A stretch of 64,000 nt of DNA from Narthecium ossifragum (Eukaryota > Streptophyta > Magnoliopsida > Dioscoreales > Nartheciaceae). Under the pieces are notes generated by a model that was given only the letters and a program-made list of their open reading frames with translations, ran no database searches and was not told the origin of the DNA. Both the position numbers and the translations under genes were made by a program. The DNA lies in assembly GCA_963920575.1 (NCBI GenBank), contig OY986974.1, forward strand, positions 21,807,042-21,871,041, in the 5' to 3' direction. Shown one piece after another: positions 12,198 to 23,684 of the stretch. Each line of letters begins with the position of its first letter. The stretch's first letter is position 1.

Positions 12198-12382
12198 GGT
12201 ATTGCCTCCAGCCCGGCCCGGTTTGCCGGCCCGGTTGGACACCCCTAACCATTCCTGTATTTGGCCGGCATGACACATGCGGATACTCAACATGGGCTTT
12301 GTATGAACTCTTTTGAGCTAATACATGTATCAATATGGGGTCAGTGCCGACAAATGTATCTCGCTGGTCTGTGTCGTTTTTA

Positions 12383-12714
12383 TACAGGTACAACAATCAC
12401 TGGCCAGCAATTGAGCTTATAATTTAAACACCTTGGCATCATGTATGTTCCGGAACTACGTCTTCCATTTGCTCTTAATGTGCCTTTGTGCATGAGTTTG
12501 TGTATTTACTGCATATATACACCTGACACTGTGCTGATGTGCCGGTCCATGTCGCTCGCATACCGGCACAACAATCAGTGGCCAACACTTGAGCTTATAA
12601 TTTAAACACCTTGACATACTGTATGTTCTGGGATTACATCTTCCATTTGCTCTTATTGTACCTATGTGCTTGAGTTTGTATATTTACAGCATATGTATGC
12701 CTGACACTGTGCTG
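12383..12714. repeat. Two-copy tandem repeat, period 178 bp
   Basis: Copy 1 (12383-12535) and copy 2 (12561-12714) share the stretches GAGCTTATAATTTAAACACC and TTCCATTTGCTCTTA and the ending CTGACACTGTGCTG. Divergence is moderate. No coding potential was seen. Confidence 0.7.
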
Positions 12715-13830
12715 TATGCTACAAGCTGATGGCTTTTCAGACGATTCCTCATCTCTGCCACAGATAAAGATGCAAATCTAGATATAAATTGCTCAACCAG
12801 CAACTAGTTTTTCTGACGAGGCTTTAGAGCCGACCTGAAACAATCTGGTATTGCACTCAGATGTAACAGCTTAAAATCATCAGGTTTACCTTCTTATCAT
12901 TTGGTCTTTCTGCTTGCTGATCCGATGATTTGTTCTATAGAGCAAGCAACACCATAATTGATCTGGAATTTCTCTTGACTTCTCTGCAGTAATGGTCTTT
13001 GATAAAGCTAAAACAACTTATCTTTGAGTATTATGTCCAAACTAACAGCACTTTTTCTTCAAACATGGCTACAGTACCCATAGGAGTTCAAGAGTTTAAT
13101 TAGGCTTGTTATATTCTTTTCTAATGTTGTAGTAGTGAAATTTGCATTTGTGAAACATTCTTCAGAAAGGAGATAAAATCTAATAGGAGAATTGTAATAG
13201 CCATCAATGAAAATCCCATTTTGCCAAAACTCCAAAGCTTTGTGGATGATTACTACTTCTCAAGCCTTTGGTAATTGATTAAACGTATCCCTCCATTTCT
13301 TGTGCTCCATGTATGAAAGTATTAATCCTCCTCTCTAGGGTTTCATTGGTCACTTAGGCAGTGCACATGAATCATCAGTCCTTGGTAACATCTGATGGTT
13401 CCATGAGGAAGGGGGGGGGGTAAGGGAATCTTCTGACCCACTAAAGTCATGATAACTCTAGTATGATAGCTTTTCTTTAACTTTGTTGACATCTTCTTAA
13501 CTTGGTGTTGAATGCTGCTTATCTGAATATTCTGCTTTTTTCTTGGGCATCCACGGTCCACCAGCTGTTTCGAGCCATAAAATCTAGGAGCTTTAGAATA
13601 TGGTTTATGATGGAAAATTTGACATGACCTCTGATAAGATTTGCTAGGCTCTTGAATACTCTCAGCTTAGCAGAAAGGACCCGTAGTTGGATCCTGCTGG
13701 TTGACTTCAAGCTTTTCTCAGAGGTAGAGCCAACAGCATGCGGGGGTATGTGGGTGATACTGTTGGCTAATCTCCACCAAGCTTGGATCCTTATTTTAAG
13801 GTTTATAGTGTCACTGAAACTATAGTGGAA
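12715..13830. other. Intergenic DNA without recognised genes
   Basis: No ORF with family resemblance was found on either strand. A run of ten G lies near 13411-13420. The stretch otherwise looks like ordinary intergenic plant DNA. Confidence 0.35.
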
Positions 13831-13831
13831 T

Positions 13832-14552
13832 GTCATGATCATTCTGTAGATTATGAGAGGTTCCATGTGCTACTTCTAGAAGACTTGGAACTTTGTCTAT
13901 TAGTATCAGTGACATTGCTGCTCTAAAAGGTTGGAAGCTTTATAAGTCTAGTTTATGAGAAGCAAATAAGTAGGTGCTGAGAGCTTAATTGGTCTAGTTT
14001 TTATTCTCACTGAAATCATGGTGGAATATTATTGTGCATTGGGTGCCTTGAATTCTGTCGCCGACTCGACTATGACACACTATGCAGACTTAACGGGGTC
14101 TGGGGCAGCAACGCCCCCGGAAGGTAAACGGTTTTTGGGATCTGCTTAAGCGGGTCTAATCTATTTAATCTTTAGACCCGACTCAGATTAGGTTATGTTA
14201 TGACTATAAATACTCATGTAACTAGGGTTAGGGTAGAGAGAGAAAAAAAGATATATTGGAGTGGCCGTAGAGAGAGCTATTGTAACCCTCGTATTCCCTC
14301 TCCCGTGGACGTAGGTAATTTGCCGAACCACGTAAATCTCTGTGTTTCTTGTGTGTTTTCTTGTGTGTGATTGCCATCTCTAAATAAGGATTCCGTTAAC
14401 AACCATGATCACTTTGTAGATTCTGAGAGGTTCCACTTGCTACTTCCACGTGGCTTGGATCTCAGTCTATTAGTATCTAATGAGATGGCTACCCTAGTTA
14501 AAGGTTGGAAGTTTAGCGAGTCTAGTCTAGAGCAGCAACTAAGTAGGTGCGA
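13832..14552. repeat. Direct duplication of about 150 bp separated by an LTR-like insert
   Basis: Segments 13832-13977 and 14404-14552 are related copies sharing CATGATCA-TGTAGATT-TGAGAGGTTCCA, GTCTATTAGTATC and AGTAGGTGC. The LTR-like insert lies between them. Confidence 0.65.
14034..14401 (+). mobile_element. Solo LTR-like remnant (probable Ty1-copia family)
   Basis: The right part contains CCTCTCCCGTGGACGTAGG, then GCCGAACCACGTAAATCTC, and ends TTAACA. The same order recurs at 34755-35077 (plus) and 36014-36285 (minus), so this is a dispersed family. The composition resembles copia LTR 3' ends. The left boundary is approximate and no TSD was identified. Confidence 0.45.
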
Positions 14553-15068
14553 TACAAACTGCTAATTAATGTAGCTGTAGTTTCTGAACTGCTGACTTCA
14601 ATAGAGGATTTGATGCTTTCTCTTACATGCCATAAGATTAAAGGATATTTATAGGGAGATCCTTATGTTGTAAGTACAAATTGTACTACTAAAATAGCAA
14701 ATTACACGCATCCAAGGAACTGTATCAACGTGCTGAGTTCAGCATATTGCATGTTCAATTGTAAGTGAAAAACATACATTTAAGTTAATGTTAAGTTGTT
14801 TTTTCTAGGAATACCTTCAGATATGCTGACAACCACCATCAGTTGTATAACCTGGTCCAGGTGGTCAGTATACATAGCACGTCAGCATACTCCAATTTCT
14901 GATCAATGCCTATTCTGAATAATGCCATCGTTTCCTTTTAGCTGGAACAGTTAACACCATGTATTTGCTTTGTTTTGCCTGCTGATAACATTATTAGCTA
15001 GTGAAGAGGCAATGTGAAACATCCAGAGCTGAATCAAAATATGTGTGTGTATATCTTGTCTATAAGGT

Positions 15069-17285
15069 CTACTTGAAATGGTTTTTCTTACACTTTGAGT
15101 GGTAGCAAGGTTGTTTCAGCACCGGATCATCTGCAGGAGGGCTTTGTCCAAAGATCATCTGGCAACTCATGTCCTCAAAATCTATGATTTGACGATATCT
15201 TATGCAGTCAATAGCAGTCGCCACATAGAAATTAGAACAATTATATGCATGCAAAGTGTAGTGCTTGCAATGAGTGAAATATGAAAAGTGTGTAGGCACC
15301 AATATAGGAATCTTTGCTCGTCAACGGAATCGAATATATTTAGGGGTATATAGAATGATGTAGAACAGCGCTGTTTGAATGCTTGTCTACATTTCGGTTG
15401 AACTGCAGGCTAGTGGAGATGAGTTGACATGTATTCTCCTCTTTCATATTGCAGGGGGAACACTAGGTTATATATCAATGCAATGCCCATGTCTCAGTTG
15501 TCTTTTTTGTTCCCTGAGTGGTTATTGTGTGGCCCCTTCCTCTTCTCTATAAAGTTCCAATACCGGTGCATGCACTGTTGTGATGGCCACATACATTAAA
15601 ATAAGCTTTTGTTTTCCTTCTTTTGGATTCTATTCTTTTTTTTTTTTTTTTGGCTTTTAGCTTCTCATACTGGTTCTGATAATAGCTTGATAAATATGAT
15701 GCATGCTTGGAATGGCTTTTCTTTTCAGTTTTATTGTAGACAAGGTATTTTATATCAGCATAAATATGATCAATTTCTGCTTTTTTAAATTATCTGTCAG
15801 CTTCCTTTATTTACCTCACTTTGTTAGTAGGTTTTCGTTCATTTGCCAACATTTTAATAACTGGTAAGAGTTTTGTCCACGACGTAAAGTTGCAAAGAAA
15901 ATGGGGAAAAAAAAGAAAATAAGAAAGAAGAATTGAAGAGCTTCTGAAGCTTACTTGGCACCATGTTGAGAGGCATCCCAAGTGAATCTTGGATAAACTT
16001 CTGTGATGGCACCTTACATAGGTTTGTGCACATCCCTACACAATTGGTGCTCTCCAAAAACCTTTCATTCAAAGCCCAAAGAAAACTAGTCAAATATTTT
16101 CAATCTTGCAAGGTTTTTATCAAGCATTGACACTACCTGCATTTGGGGATGTAGACCACATTTTTCTCTATCCTGCCATTAAAATCAGACTCCTTGACCT
16201 TGTTTAATAGCATCACAGACACATTAGTACATAGCTAATTTCATAAATAATAAAACATTCTAATCTAAGGTACTCCGCGAAAGCAGTGAAAATAAGAGAA
16301 ATTTGATAGCTATTTTGATGAAAATTTGATACCTCACAAGGTCCAATTAGCCAAGGGAAAAACAATGTAGTGGTGACAGCAAAAATTTCCCTTGCTGCTT
16401 TTGATGGTGGTAGTATAGTCCTTATCTGCCATTTAATTTTCTTAGCAAGGTTAGCAAACCAATGAAATTTAAATTCAGAAAATTTCAAGAATATGGGTAT
16501 ATAATAATCTTGAGAAGAAAGAGGAGAGAGGTATCGAGAAGAAGAAGAGAGATCTCGCCATTTTAAGTATTGGAACAGGAACAGCCTTCTCAATAGTTCG
16601 AGTTACTAGTTCTTGCTGGCTCTTTACATCGAAGCTTCTCGCCACCATGCTCGCCACCTCTGCTAAACCGTCGTAGCCGTCCTCCTTGTTCTTGACTCCT
16701 ATTTTTCGTTAAAAATGCATGATTTTCAAACAAATTAATGAAGATATATGCTAATTATTTAGCTTGATAACAAGAAATTCTTTCTATTTTTTTATTGTTT
16801 TATTGTTTTCTTTTTCATGTTTCTGAAAATTCAGCTCTCTGTGAAACAGTAAAAATACCAGCTGATAAGAAAGATTCATGCATAAAAAAATAAAGAAACT
16901 CTAATTAGTTGAGTAATATGTTGATGAACTAAGATCTACTAGCTTTAGACATATATTAGCTAGATGATATACTATGGGAAGCCGAACCAGTTGCAGCTTG
17001 GATGCTGTGGGTGAGATAGCGAATGGCGAACCGGTCGAACCAGTTGTCATGGTACTTGGTCGTCGTCGTCACTGTCATCGTCTTCGGTGTACTTTCTCCA
17101 GTGGTGGTGGTGGTGAGGGTGTTGGTGTGTGTGGGGTTAGTGATGATCAATGAGACAGTTGAGGAAGAACGTCGCGGCATGTGAACCAGTCTCCAGCGGC
17201 GACTTCGGTGCTTTGCCGGCGTTTGCAGGCTCGCCGGTAGAGCTTGGAGCCCTCCTTTGTGGAGGAAATGGTGGCTAGCCTCCAT
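15069..17285 (-). CDS. D27: DWARF27-family beta-carotene isomerase, copy A
   Basis: Six exons on the minus strand: 17285-16988, 16698-16559, 16425-16333, 16198-16137, 16061-15955, 15181-15069. They total 813 nt (270 residues). D27 proteins are plastid iron-containing isomerases that convert all-trans to 9-cis beta-carotene, the first step to strigolactones. Family hallmarks are [20 protein letters not shown] at the end of exon 1, [14 protein letters not shown] (exon 3), [20 protein letters not shown] across exons 4-5, [22 protein letters not shown] and PVLKQPCY (exon 6). The first ~70 residues are Ser/Thr/Arg-rich, compatible with a plastid transit peptide. All junctions are GT-AG except intron 2, whose donor reads ATG|GC. 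Tandem to copy B, with duplicated 3' flanks (about 14940-15060 and 18710-18820). Confidence 0.88.
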
Positions 17286-18960
17286 GAGCTAGGTAGAGAG
17301 GGAGAGGGTGGTTTGGTTTACTAGGGAGGGTCTGATATGTTAGTGAGAGATTGCAATGTGTTGTGCTTGCCTATATGATAGCGTCATGACAAGAGAGAGA
17401 GAGAGACGAGAGAGAGACGAGAGAGAGACGAGAGAGAGTGGTTAGTAGGGTTTACTCTATAGGGAGGCTGTGATGATTATGCTAGAGTTAATATCATATA
17501 ATCCCTTGATTAGACTTTAATCATGGTAAAGTTAATTGATTAAGTTGTGAAATGAGTGAGATTAGTTTAGTAATTTTGCCTATATATTTGCATTAAACTA
17601 ATTCCCGGAGTGTTTTTTTTTTTAAATGACCATGTTTTGGGTGGTTTTGTGATATTTAATATATTTTTATGGGTATTTACATAACGGAAAAGGATTAGAA
17701 AATCGGATGAAGAAGGACTAGAAGAGGGTCAAAATTCAATTTTAGAAAATTTGGAGGGAGAAATCATGTTTTATTTGTAATATGAGAACAGACAAAGCCA
17801 GACTGAAATCAACTCTTGAGGTAATTATGGTTGGTTACAACAAAGTTTCTATATAGGAAGTATGCACACATCCTACCTCTTTTATCTTTTGTTTGGTTTT
17901 GTTGCAAAAAAATCTCTAGGTTACTTTTCCACCTGATCTAGAGAAAAATCTTTGAAAAATATTCCTTTTAAAAGAAATTAAAAAACATAAACGTTAGCTT
18001 TTATTATATTTTGTTAGAAGCTCATTTGGTTCGTTGTATAATATAATGACGTATAACTTATACATCTTGTAAGCTAAACAACAGATCGTTTATTAATAAC
18101 TTTTAATACTATACAGTGTTCGGTGTAGCATATGACAAGATATATATATTTATTTTATCAATGGAGCCAACGAGGGCTCAATTGTATAGAATAAGATTGT
18201 ATAACAAAATACAGGACAAAGACAGTGTTTTAGGAAAAGAAATGATGTAATGAGTTATGTATAAAGTTATATCCACTCGCTGATATGATCGTGATATAAA
18301 GTTAGACGATACCTAACGTATTAACATCAATAATGATAATAGACCATAGACACAAAACACGCCCATCAGGGAAAAAAACAAATTTGGCTCATCAAAATGC
18401 TTGGTCAACTTAAGAGCCGAGTTTAATTAGCTAAAGATACTAACTAACATGCGGATCAGACAGATCATTTATAATCGTATCTAAGATCATACGCAATCTT
18501 AACGAAAGTATGCGCAAAAATTAGCTCCCATGATAACAAGAAAATAAGTTCTTTTAAATCTTTTTCATCATAGCTGAGCTTTTGACTTTGGCTTAAGATC
18601 AGAGCTCTAACTCAAGAACCACCCCACACAGGAGGTACTCAATCAAACATATATAGAGGACATCAGCAATCTTCTACGTCCAAATTATGCCATGATTTCC
18701 CTTTTAACTAGCTGGAGCAGTTAACCCCGTGTATTTGTTTCGCTTTGCCTGCAAAACATTCTATTAGTGAAGAAGAAACAATGCAAAACATATATCCATA
18801 CAGCTTGGAATATTGTTATCTATATATTAATTATTATTATTTTTTATTAGTTGAGCCAAATGACTGACACATATAATTTACACCACTATCAACTATAACA
18901 AGTTGCAATCAACAAACCTGACCTATTCGGTTTGAGTTTGTATTGTTTCGAATCAATATA
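17286..18960. promoter_or_regulatory. Spacer between D27 copies: copy A upstream region and copy B 3' flank
   Basis: Immediately upstream of copy A is a purine repeat of GAGAGAGACGA units (about 17391-17440), a common plant 5'-UTR or core-promoter feature. The rest is AT-rich with no coding sequence. Positions 18710-18820 resemble 14940-15060 downstream of copy A, so the duplicated unit includes 3' flanking DNA. Confidence 0.5.
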
Positions 18961-19001
18961 TTGATTTTGTCTATTAAAAAAATCTGCTCGAAATTGATGT
19001 T

Positions 19002-19358
19002 TTACTTACATATTGAGTTGTAGCAAGGCTGCTTCAATGCTGGATCATCTGCAGGAGGGCTTTCTCCAAATATCATCTGGCAACTCATGTCCTCAAAATC
19101 TGAAATTTTAAGCCATTTAATTTATCCAATCAATGTATATATATAGATATAGTAGTAGTTGTTTTTTTTTTTCAATTCTTATAAGAGCTTCTGGATTTTA
19201 ATTACTTGGCACCATGTTGAGAGGCATCCCAAGTGAATCTTGGATAAACTTCTGTGTTGGCACCTTGCATAGGTTTGTGCACATCCCTACACAGTTGGTA
19301 GTCTCCAAAAACCTATCATTCAATACCCAGATATATATATATAGGATTCATCAATCTT

Positions 19359-19392
<34 letters not shown>

Positions 19393-20946
19393 TGCAAGGT
19401 TGAATTAATTAATTGTATGAAGAATTGAAACATATATAAGAACACAATTATATAATACCTGCATTTGTAGATGAAGACCACATTTTTCTCTATTGTGCCA
19501 TTGAAATCAGCCCCCCTCACCTTGTTTATTAATTAATAGCACCCCAAAGTAAGTGACTATATATATAGCTGATCTCACTAATAATAGAACAGATTACTTA
19601 AATAATCTAGGGAAAAAAAATTAATACAGGAGAAGAAAAAAGATTTCGGTGATAATTAACTAGTCAAAAAATTTATATAGCCATTGTAAACTAAATATAG
19701 ATAGATAGATATATATATATATACCTCACAAGGACCAATCAGCCAAGGGAAAAAATATGTGGTGAAGACAGCAAAAAATTTCCTTGCAGTTTTTGATGGC
19801 GGGAGTATCGTCCTTATCTGCCATGCATGTATTGATAAATATCATTAGGCAATTAATTAGTTAATTAATCAGTATACTATCTCATAGAAAAAATTTAATA
19901 GAAAATACTAGTAATGATTGATAATTATTTAGCAATATTAGTTTAAAAAGAAAAGGAAAAATCTATGCAATAATAAACCTAATTATCAAAATATATACAT
20001 ATTTTTTTCAACTTAAATTGCTTATAAACATAGCATTAATAACACTTTTTTCTGAAAAATTCAGGGAAAACAAAAGAATTGCAGAAATTAAGAGGGAGGG
20101 AGGGGAAGAAATTAATGTTACCATTTTAAGTATGGGTGAAGGAAAAGCCTTGTCAAGAGATTGGATGACTAGTTCTTGCTGGCTCTTGACGTCGAAGTTT
20201 CTCGCCACCATGCTCGCCGCCTCTACCAAGCCGTCGTAGCCCTCGACCTTCTCCTCCCTTTTAAATCCTATATATTCCGCGTATATAATATATATTGGCA
20301 TTTATAAAAATTTGGAGTTGCTGTGGCCCATGATAGCTTGTTTAGATATAAAAATTGGCATATATAGTCAAAACTCGTCATAAGAATATTTAGATATAAA
20401 TATGACATTTGCAAAAATATAAGTGCAATTTGAGAGGGTATATATATATACACAAAAACCCAAAATTAAGTAATTCTTTTGCTCAAAAAATGTATGTGAT
20501 CTTTGATCTTTTAATCTTATGAATAATATTTGAGGCCCTGCATGCCTCCCGGATTTTACCCAAAAACAAAACAAAAAAACTTGTTTAGAATTATGTTTGA
20601 GATGCAATAAGCTAGATCATAATTAATCCGAAAACTAGGAGGGAAAAAACCATAGGTACGTATAGCCCGAACCACTTGCAGCTTGGACGCTCCGTGTCAG
20701 ATGGCGAATGGCCAGCCGGTCGAACCAGTTGTCCCGGTACACCGTCATCGTCCCCGTTGGTGCTCTACTTTCTCCGGTCGCGGTGCCGGTGCTTGTGAGC
20801 TTGGCAATCACTGCCACAGCTGAGGAAGAACGTTGTGGCTTGTGGGCGGGCATCCAATGGCTATTTTGTGGCTCTCGCGATGTCCGGAGCTTCGCCGGCA
20901 GAGGTAAGAGCCCTCCTTGGAGGAGAACATGGTGGCTGACCGCCAT
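19002..20946 (-). CDS. D27: DWARF27-family beta-carotene isomerase, copy B
   Basis: Six exons on the minus strand: 20946-20673, 20267-20122, 19817-19725, 19520-19459, 19312-19206, 19099-19002. They total 780 nt (259 residues), with all introns GT-AG. Exon architecture matches copy A exactly in phase; exons 3, 4 and 5 have identical lengths (93, 62, 107 nt). Hallmarks are [67 protein letters not shown] and [20 protein letters not shown]. The protein ends CYNSICK, five residues shorter than copy A, because TAA directly follows the AAG codon. The N-terminus looks like a plastid transit peptide. Tandem duplication fits; which copy keeps the ancestral role is unknown. Confidence 0.9.
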
Positions 20947-21120
20947 ATGAGTATGAGAGAGAGAGAGAGAGAGAGGGTGTGTGATGTGTGTGTGTTTGTT
21001 TATAAACTAAAAGCACGATTAAGTTGTGTGAGAGAGAAGCAACAAAAGATTGTGAAAGAGTAAAATTAGGAGGAACGGATGAGTCATGCCGTTGCTGTGA
21101 TGTCAATATATATACACACA
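20947..21120 (-). promoter_or_regulatory. Upstream region of D27 copy B
   Basis: It contains a GA dinucleotide run (about 20954-20974) just 5' of the ATG and, on the minus strand, a TATA-like GTATATATATTG at about 21105-21116. Part of this region (about 20975-21055) recurs at about 27145-27250. Confidence 0.45.
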
Positions 21121-21536
21121 CTAGTGGTGCCCCTACCACCGTAACCACCAACCCCACTCCAATAATCACCCAATAATTCCCTGCCTCAACATAGGATTAT
21201 CATGCCACATATGCTCCACCTAGGACATTCTTCTGCCACGTATGACAATATGATGGTTAACTTATAACCATCATGAACCTTATAAGGGGCAAAAACGGTT
21301 ATGCATAATAACCACCCTTATAAGGTTGATTAAATTTATACAATTATATTTAGGGTTTTTTACATATAAATCCTCAAAAAACTTTCAAATTACGTATTTA
21401 CCCCTACATTCTTCATATTTTCATATATACCCCTGAAAAATCCAAATAATTTCAAAAATACCCTTCGGGTTAGTTGCCGTGGAATCCAGTGGGAATATTC
21501 CCAACGCCGTTAACGTTAGCAGGGGAAAAGACAGTT

Positions 21537-21650
21537 TTACCCCTAGGAAGGATCATCGCCATTAAGAAACTGCTCACTCTCGTTCAGTACCTCGACGACT
21601 TCGATCGCCATGTCCGAGTTCTTGGGAAGGCCAGGCATCCCACCCTTCGC
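21537..21650 (+). pseudogene. Captured receptor-like-kinase fragment
   Basis: The plus frame reads VLPLGRIIAIKKLL, then DDFDRHVRVLGKARHPTL. This resembles kinase subdomains I-IV of plant leucine-rich-repeat receptor kinases: the beta-strand with the ATP-binding Lys (AIKKL), and the helix-C plus H-P-N/T-L segment. It is only about 36 residues long with no further kinase motifs, so it is a fragment inside the Pack-MULE. Confidence 0.5.
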
Positions 21651-22098
21651 CGACCAGCCACCGCATCTCCTCCAGCGAGCTCAACCCCAACCATCTCATC
21701 CTACCTTTAAGCACCACCTCAAACCCATCATCTTCTTCCCTCCACCTAAAGCACCACCTCAAATCATCACCTTCAAGCACCACCTCAAAACTCATTTCGC
21801 CGATCTCCTCGTTGGACTCCGATCGCGGCCTCGAGCTCCTCGCCGCTGGACAATGCCTCCGGCCTCCTTTCACAGTGCAGATGATGGGTTCACTTGCACG
21901 GATCGCGTCGGAGACGGGAGGGATGGGTTCACATGCACGGATTTCGTCAGAGATGGGAGTGATGGAGGGAATACGTCGAGAGGATATATTAGGAGGTGAG
22001 GGCATTGTTTCCGGTGATCGGAGATGAGGGTGACGGGAAGCTTGGCGATCTACGTCACGGTGGTCGGGGAAGAGCGGTTGATGCCACTGACCAAAGCA

Positions 22099-22136
<38 letters not shown>

Positions 22137-22499
22137 TCTCTGTTCCGCGACCACCCCCACCACGCCCATCGTGGATGCGCTTGACGCCACCGTCGCCTGC
22201 CGGGAAGCTTGGTGATCTACGTCACTGTGGTCGTCCGCATAGTTTCCTCCGGCATTTACATCCTCTCCACAACGTACTCGACAGCCGTGAGAGGAGACGG
22301 TGGTCGTCCGCATAGTTTCCTTTGGTCCGGTCGGGATGGGGAGGAAACAGAGGAGAGTGGGGTGGCACGTAGTGTCTGCCGGTGTGCTTGGAGGGAATGT
22401 CGATGTCGGCCGGAGTTGAGGTCGGGGAAGAGCGGTTGATGAAGAACGGAGCCGGAGAAGGAGAGAGATTGCGTTGGCGGCGCTCCAGCGCTTGGTAGG

Positions 22500-22700
22500 C
22501 GGTGGTGTGGTGGCTCAACTTGGCTGGCTCGGCTGGGACGACGTCGGTGTGGGAGTTGAGGACGACGGAGGGGAGGGAGGGATCGCTGCCGTGCCAGGCG
22601 AGGAAGGCGAGGGGTTTCCCCGAGGCGAACTCGAGGGTCTCAGAGTGGAGGACGGGGATGGACTCGGCTTGGGAGAGGAGGAAGCGGGCGGCAGCATGTG
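22500..22700 (-). pseudogene. Captured aminoacylase-1 (M20 peptidase) N-terminal fragment
   Basis: The minus-strand ORF from 22722 reads RFLLSQAESIPVLHSETLEF, then PLAFLAWHGSDPSLPS and VVLNSHTDVVPAE. This is the N-terminal part of plant aminoacylase-1-like N-acyl-amino-acid amidohydrolases, including the metal-binding NSHTDVVP motif. Homology covers only about 65 residues; the remaining catalytic domain is absent and the ORF runs on into unrelated sequence. The fragment lies wholly inside the Pack-MULE and is best explained as captured exon DNA. Confidence 0.7.
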
Positions 22701-23099
22701 AGTTCTGATCTAGTGATAACAACTTATGAGATTCGACTATGCTCTAGTGAGTTCTGATCACGAGGCATGTGAGACTGTGTGACTGTGTGGGGGTATTTAA
22801 GTAAATTTACCCAGTCCGGTTAGAGTTTACCCCATGGTTAGGTTACTTAACCGGACGGAAGTAGACGGAAGGGTATTTTTGAGATTTGTTGAACTTTTCA
22901 GGGGTATATATGAAAATATGAAGAATGTAGGGGTAAATACGTAATTTGAAAGTTTTTCGAGGATATATATGTAAAAAAACCCTTATATTTATCATATAGT
23001 TATAGTATACTAATCTAATATAAGCAACCTTATATAGTATCCATATTAATTCATTTATTAAATTTAATTTTTATAACTGAATCTCTCATTAACCTGATG

Positions 23100-23152
23100 G
23101 TTAGCCTGCCATGTGGCAGGGGGGCCCACCTAGTGTTATATAAGGATGAATA

Positions 23153-23216
<64 letters not shown>

Positions 23217-23640
23217 CCAATGCATCCTATCAGACGGATAGAGATGCTCGATCCAAGTTAAACCCGGATATATCAGACGGTCGAGATGAAACCATGTGAA
23301 TGGGAGTAATGGAGAGTGGTGGTTAGCCGGTGGTTGGGAGAGAGAAAAAAATAGCAGCATGAGGGGTGGTAATTATCCGTGCCAGGTGGCACGGGGGGGC
23401 GGGCCCCACCTATTATATATATATATAAAATAAGGTGTGTTATAAGTCATAATAAGTACGCACGCGTGGCAGATGGTAACTCGTTCGTATATGCATACAT
23501 GTCGTACTAGCTAAAATCTTTTATTTATTCTTTATTTAATTGATTATTAGGTGGTTAATGGATGATAAGGAGAGAAAAAAGTAGTGGAGATGATGGTTAT
23601 CCGTGCCATGTGACATGGGAGCCCACCGTGTGTGTATATA
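23100..23640. repeat. Helitron-like short units, block 1
   Basis: The block holds three endings of one type: a short GC-rich hairpin such as GCCATGTGGC, about 10 bases, then CTAG or a variant before T. They end at 23133 (CTAG), about 23402 and about 23625. Hairpin plus CTRR at an A/T target is the Helitron 3'-end signature. Two units (about 23140-23402 and 23404-23635) match in order and sequence the units at 27250-27429 and 27430-27663. A pure TA run spans about 23158-23212. No helicase is present, so these would be non-autonomous. Confidence 0.5.
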
Positions 23641-23684
23641 CTAATGAATCCTCGTGTCCTGACACGGTTTAATCAAAAGGTCAC

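Larger units (their letters stand above)
2430..12247. mobile_element. Composite hAT-family transposon with 8-bp TSD
   Basis: The outer ends are TAGGGTGTCCAAA at 2430 and TTGGACACCCCTA ending at 12247. They are flanked by identical 8-bp direct repeats ACCATTCC (2422-2429 and 12248-12255), the TSD length typical of hAT transposons. Inside are two transposase copies in inverted orientation: plus strand 2430 to about 5415, and minus strand 9909 down to about 5416. The right copy carries a second internal terminus (TTGGACACCCCTA type) ending at 9909. GC-rich GGCCCGG repeats fill the subterminal regions. Two LTRs are inserted (8029-9354 and 10622-11917). Both transposase copies are broken, so the element is not autonomous now. 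Confidence 0.85.
21353..22982. mobile_element. Pack-MULE (Mutator-like element) with 9-bp TSD
   Basis: Long terminal inverted repeats of about 110 bp start GGGTTTTTTACATATA at 21353 and match the reverse complement of about 22870-22982. The flanks are a perfect 9-bp direct repeat TTATATTTA (21344-21352 and 22983-22991), the TSD length of Mutator-like elements. There is no transposase; the 1.4-kb interior is GC-rich and holds host gene fragments (aminoacylase-like and kinase-like). That combination defines a Pack-MULE. A CT run lies at about 22101-22132. A segment with GGAAGCTTGG-GATCTACGTCAC occurs twice (about 22038 and 22202). Confidence 0.88.

Noticed and set aside
22222..22722. Intact aminoacylase gene
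   Set aside because: Only about 65 residues match the family, the rest of the domain is missing, and the fragment is enclosed by MULE terminal repeats with a TSD.
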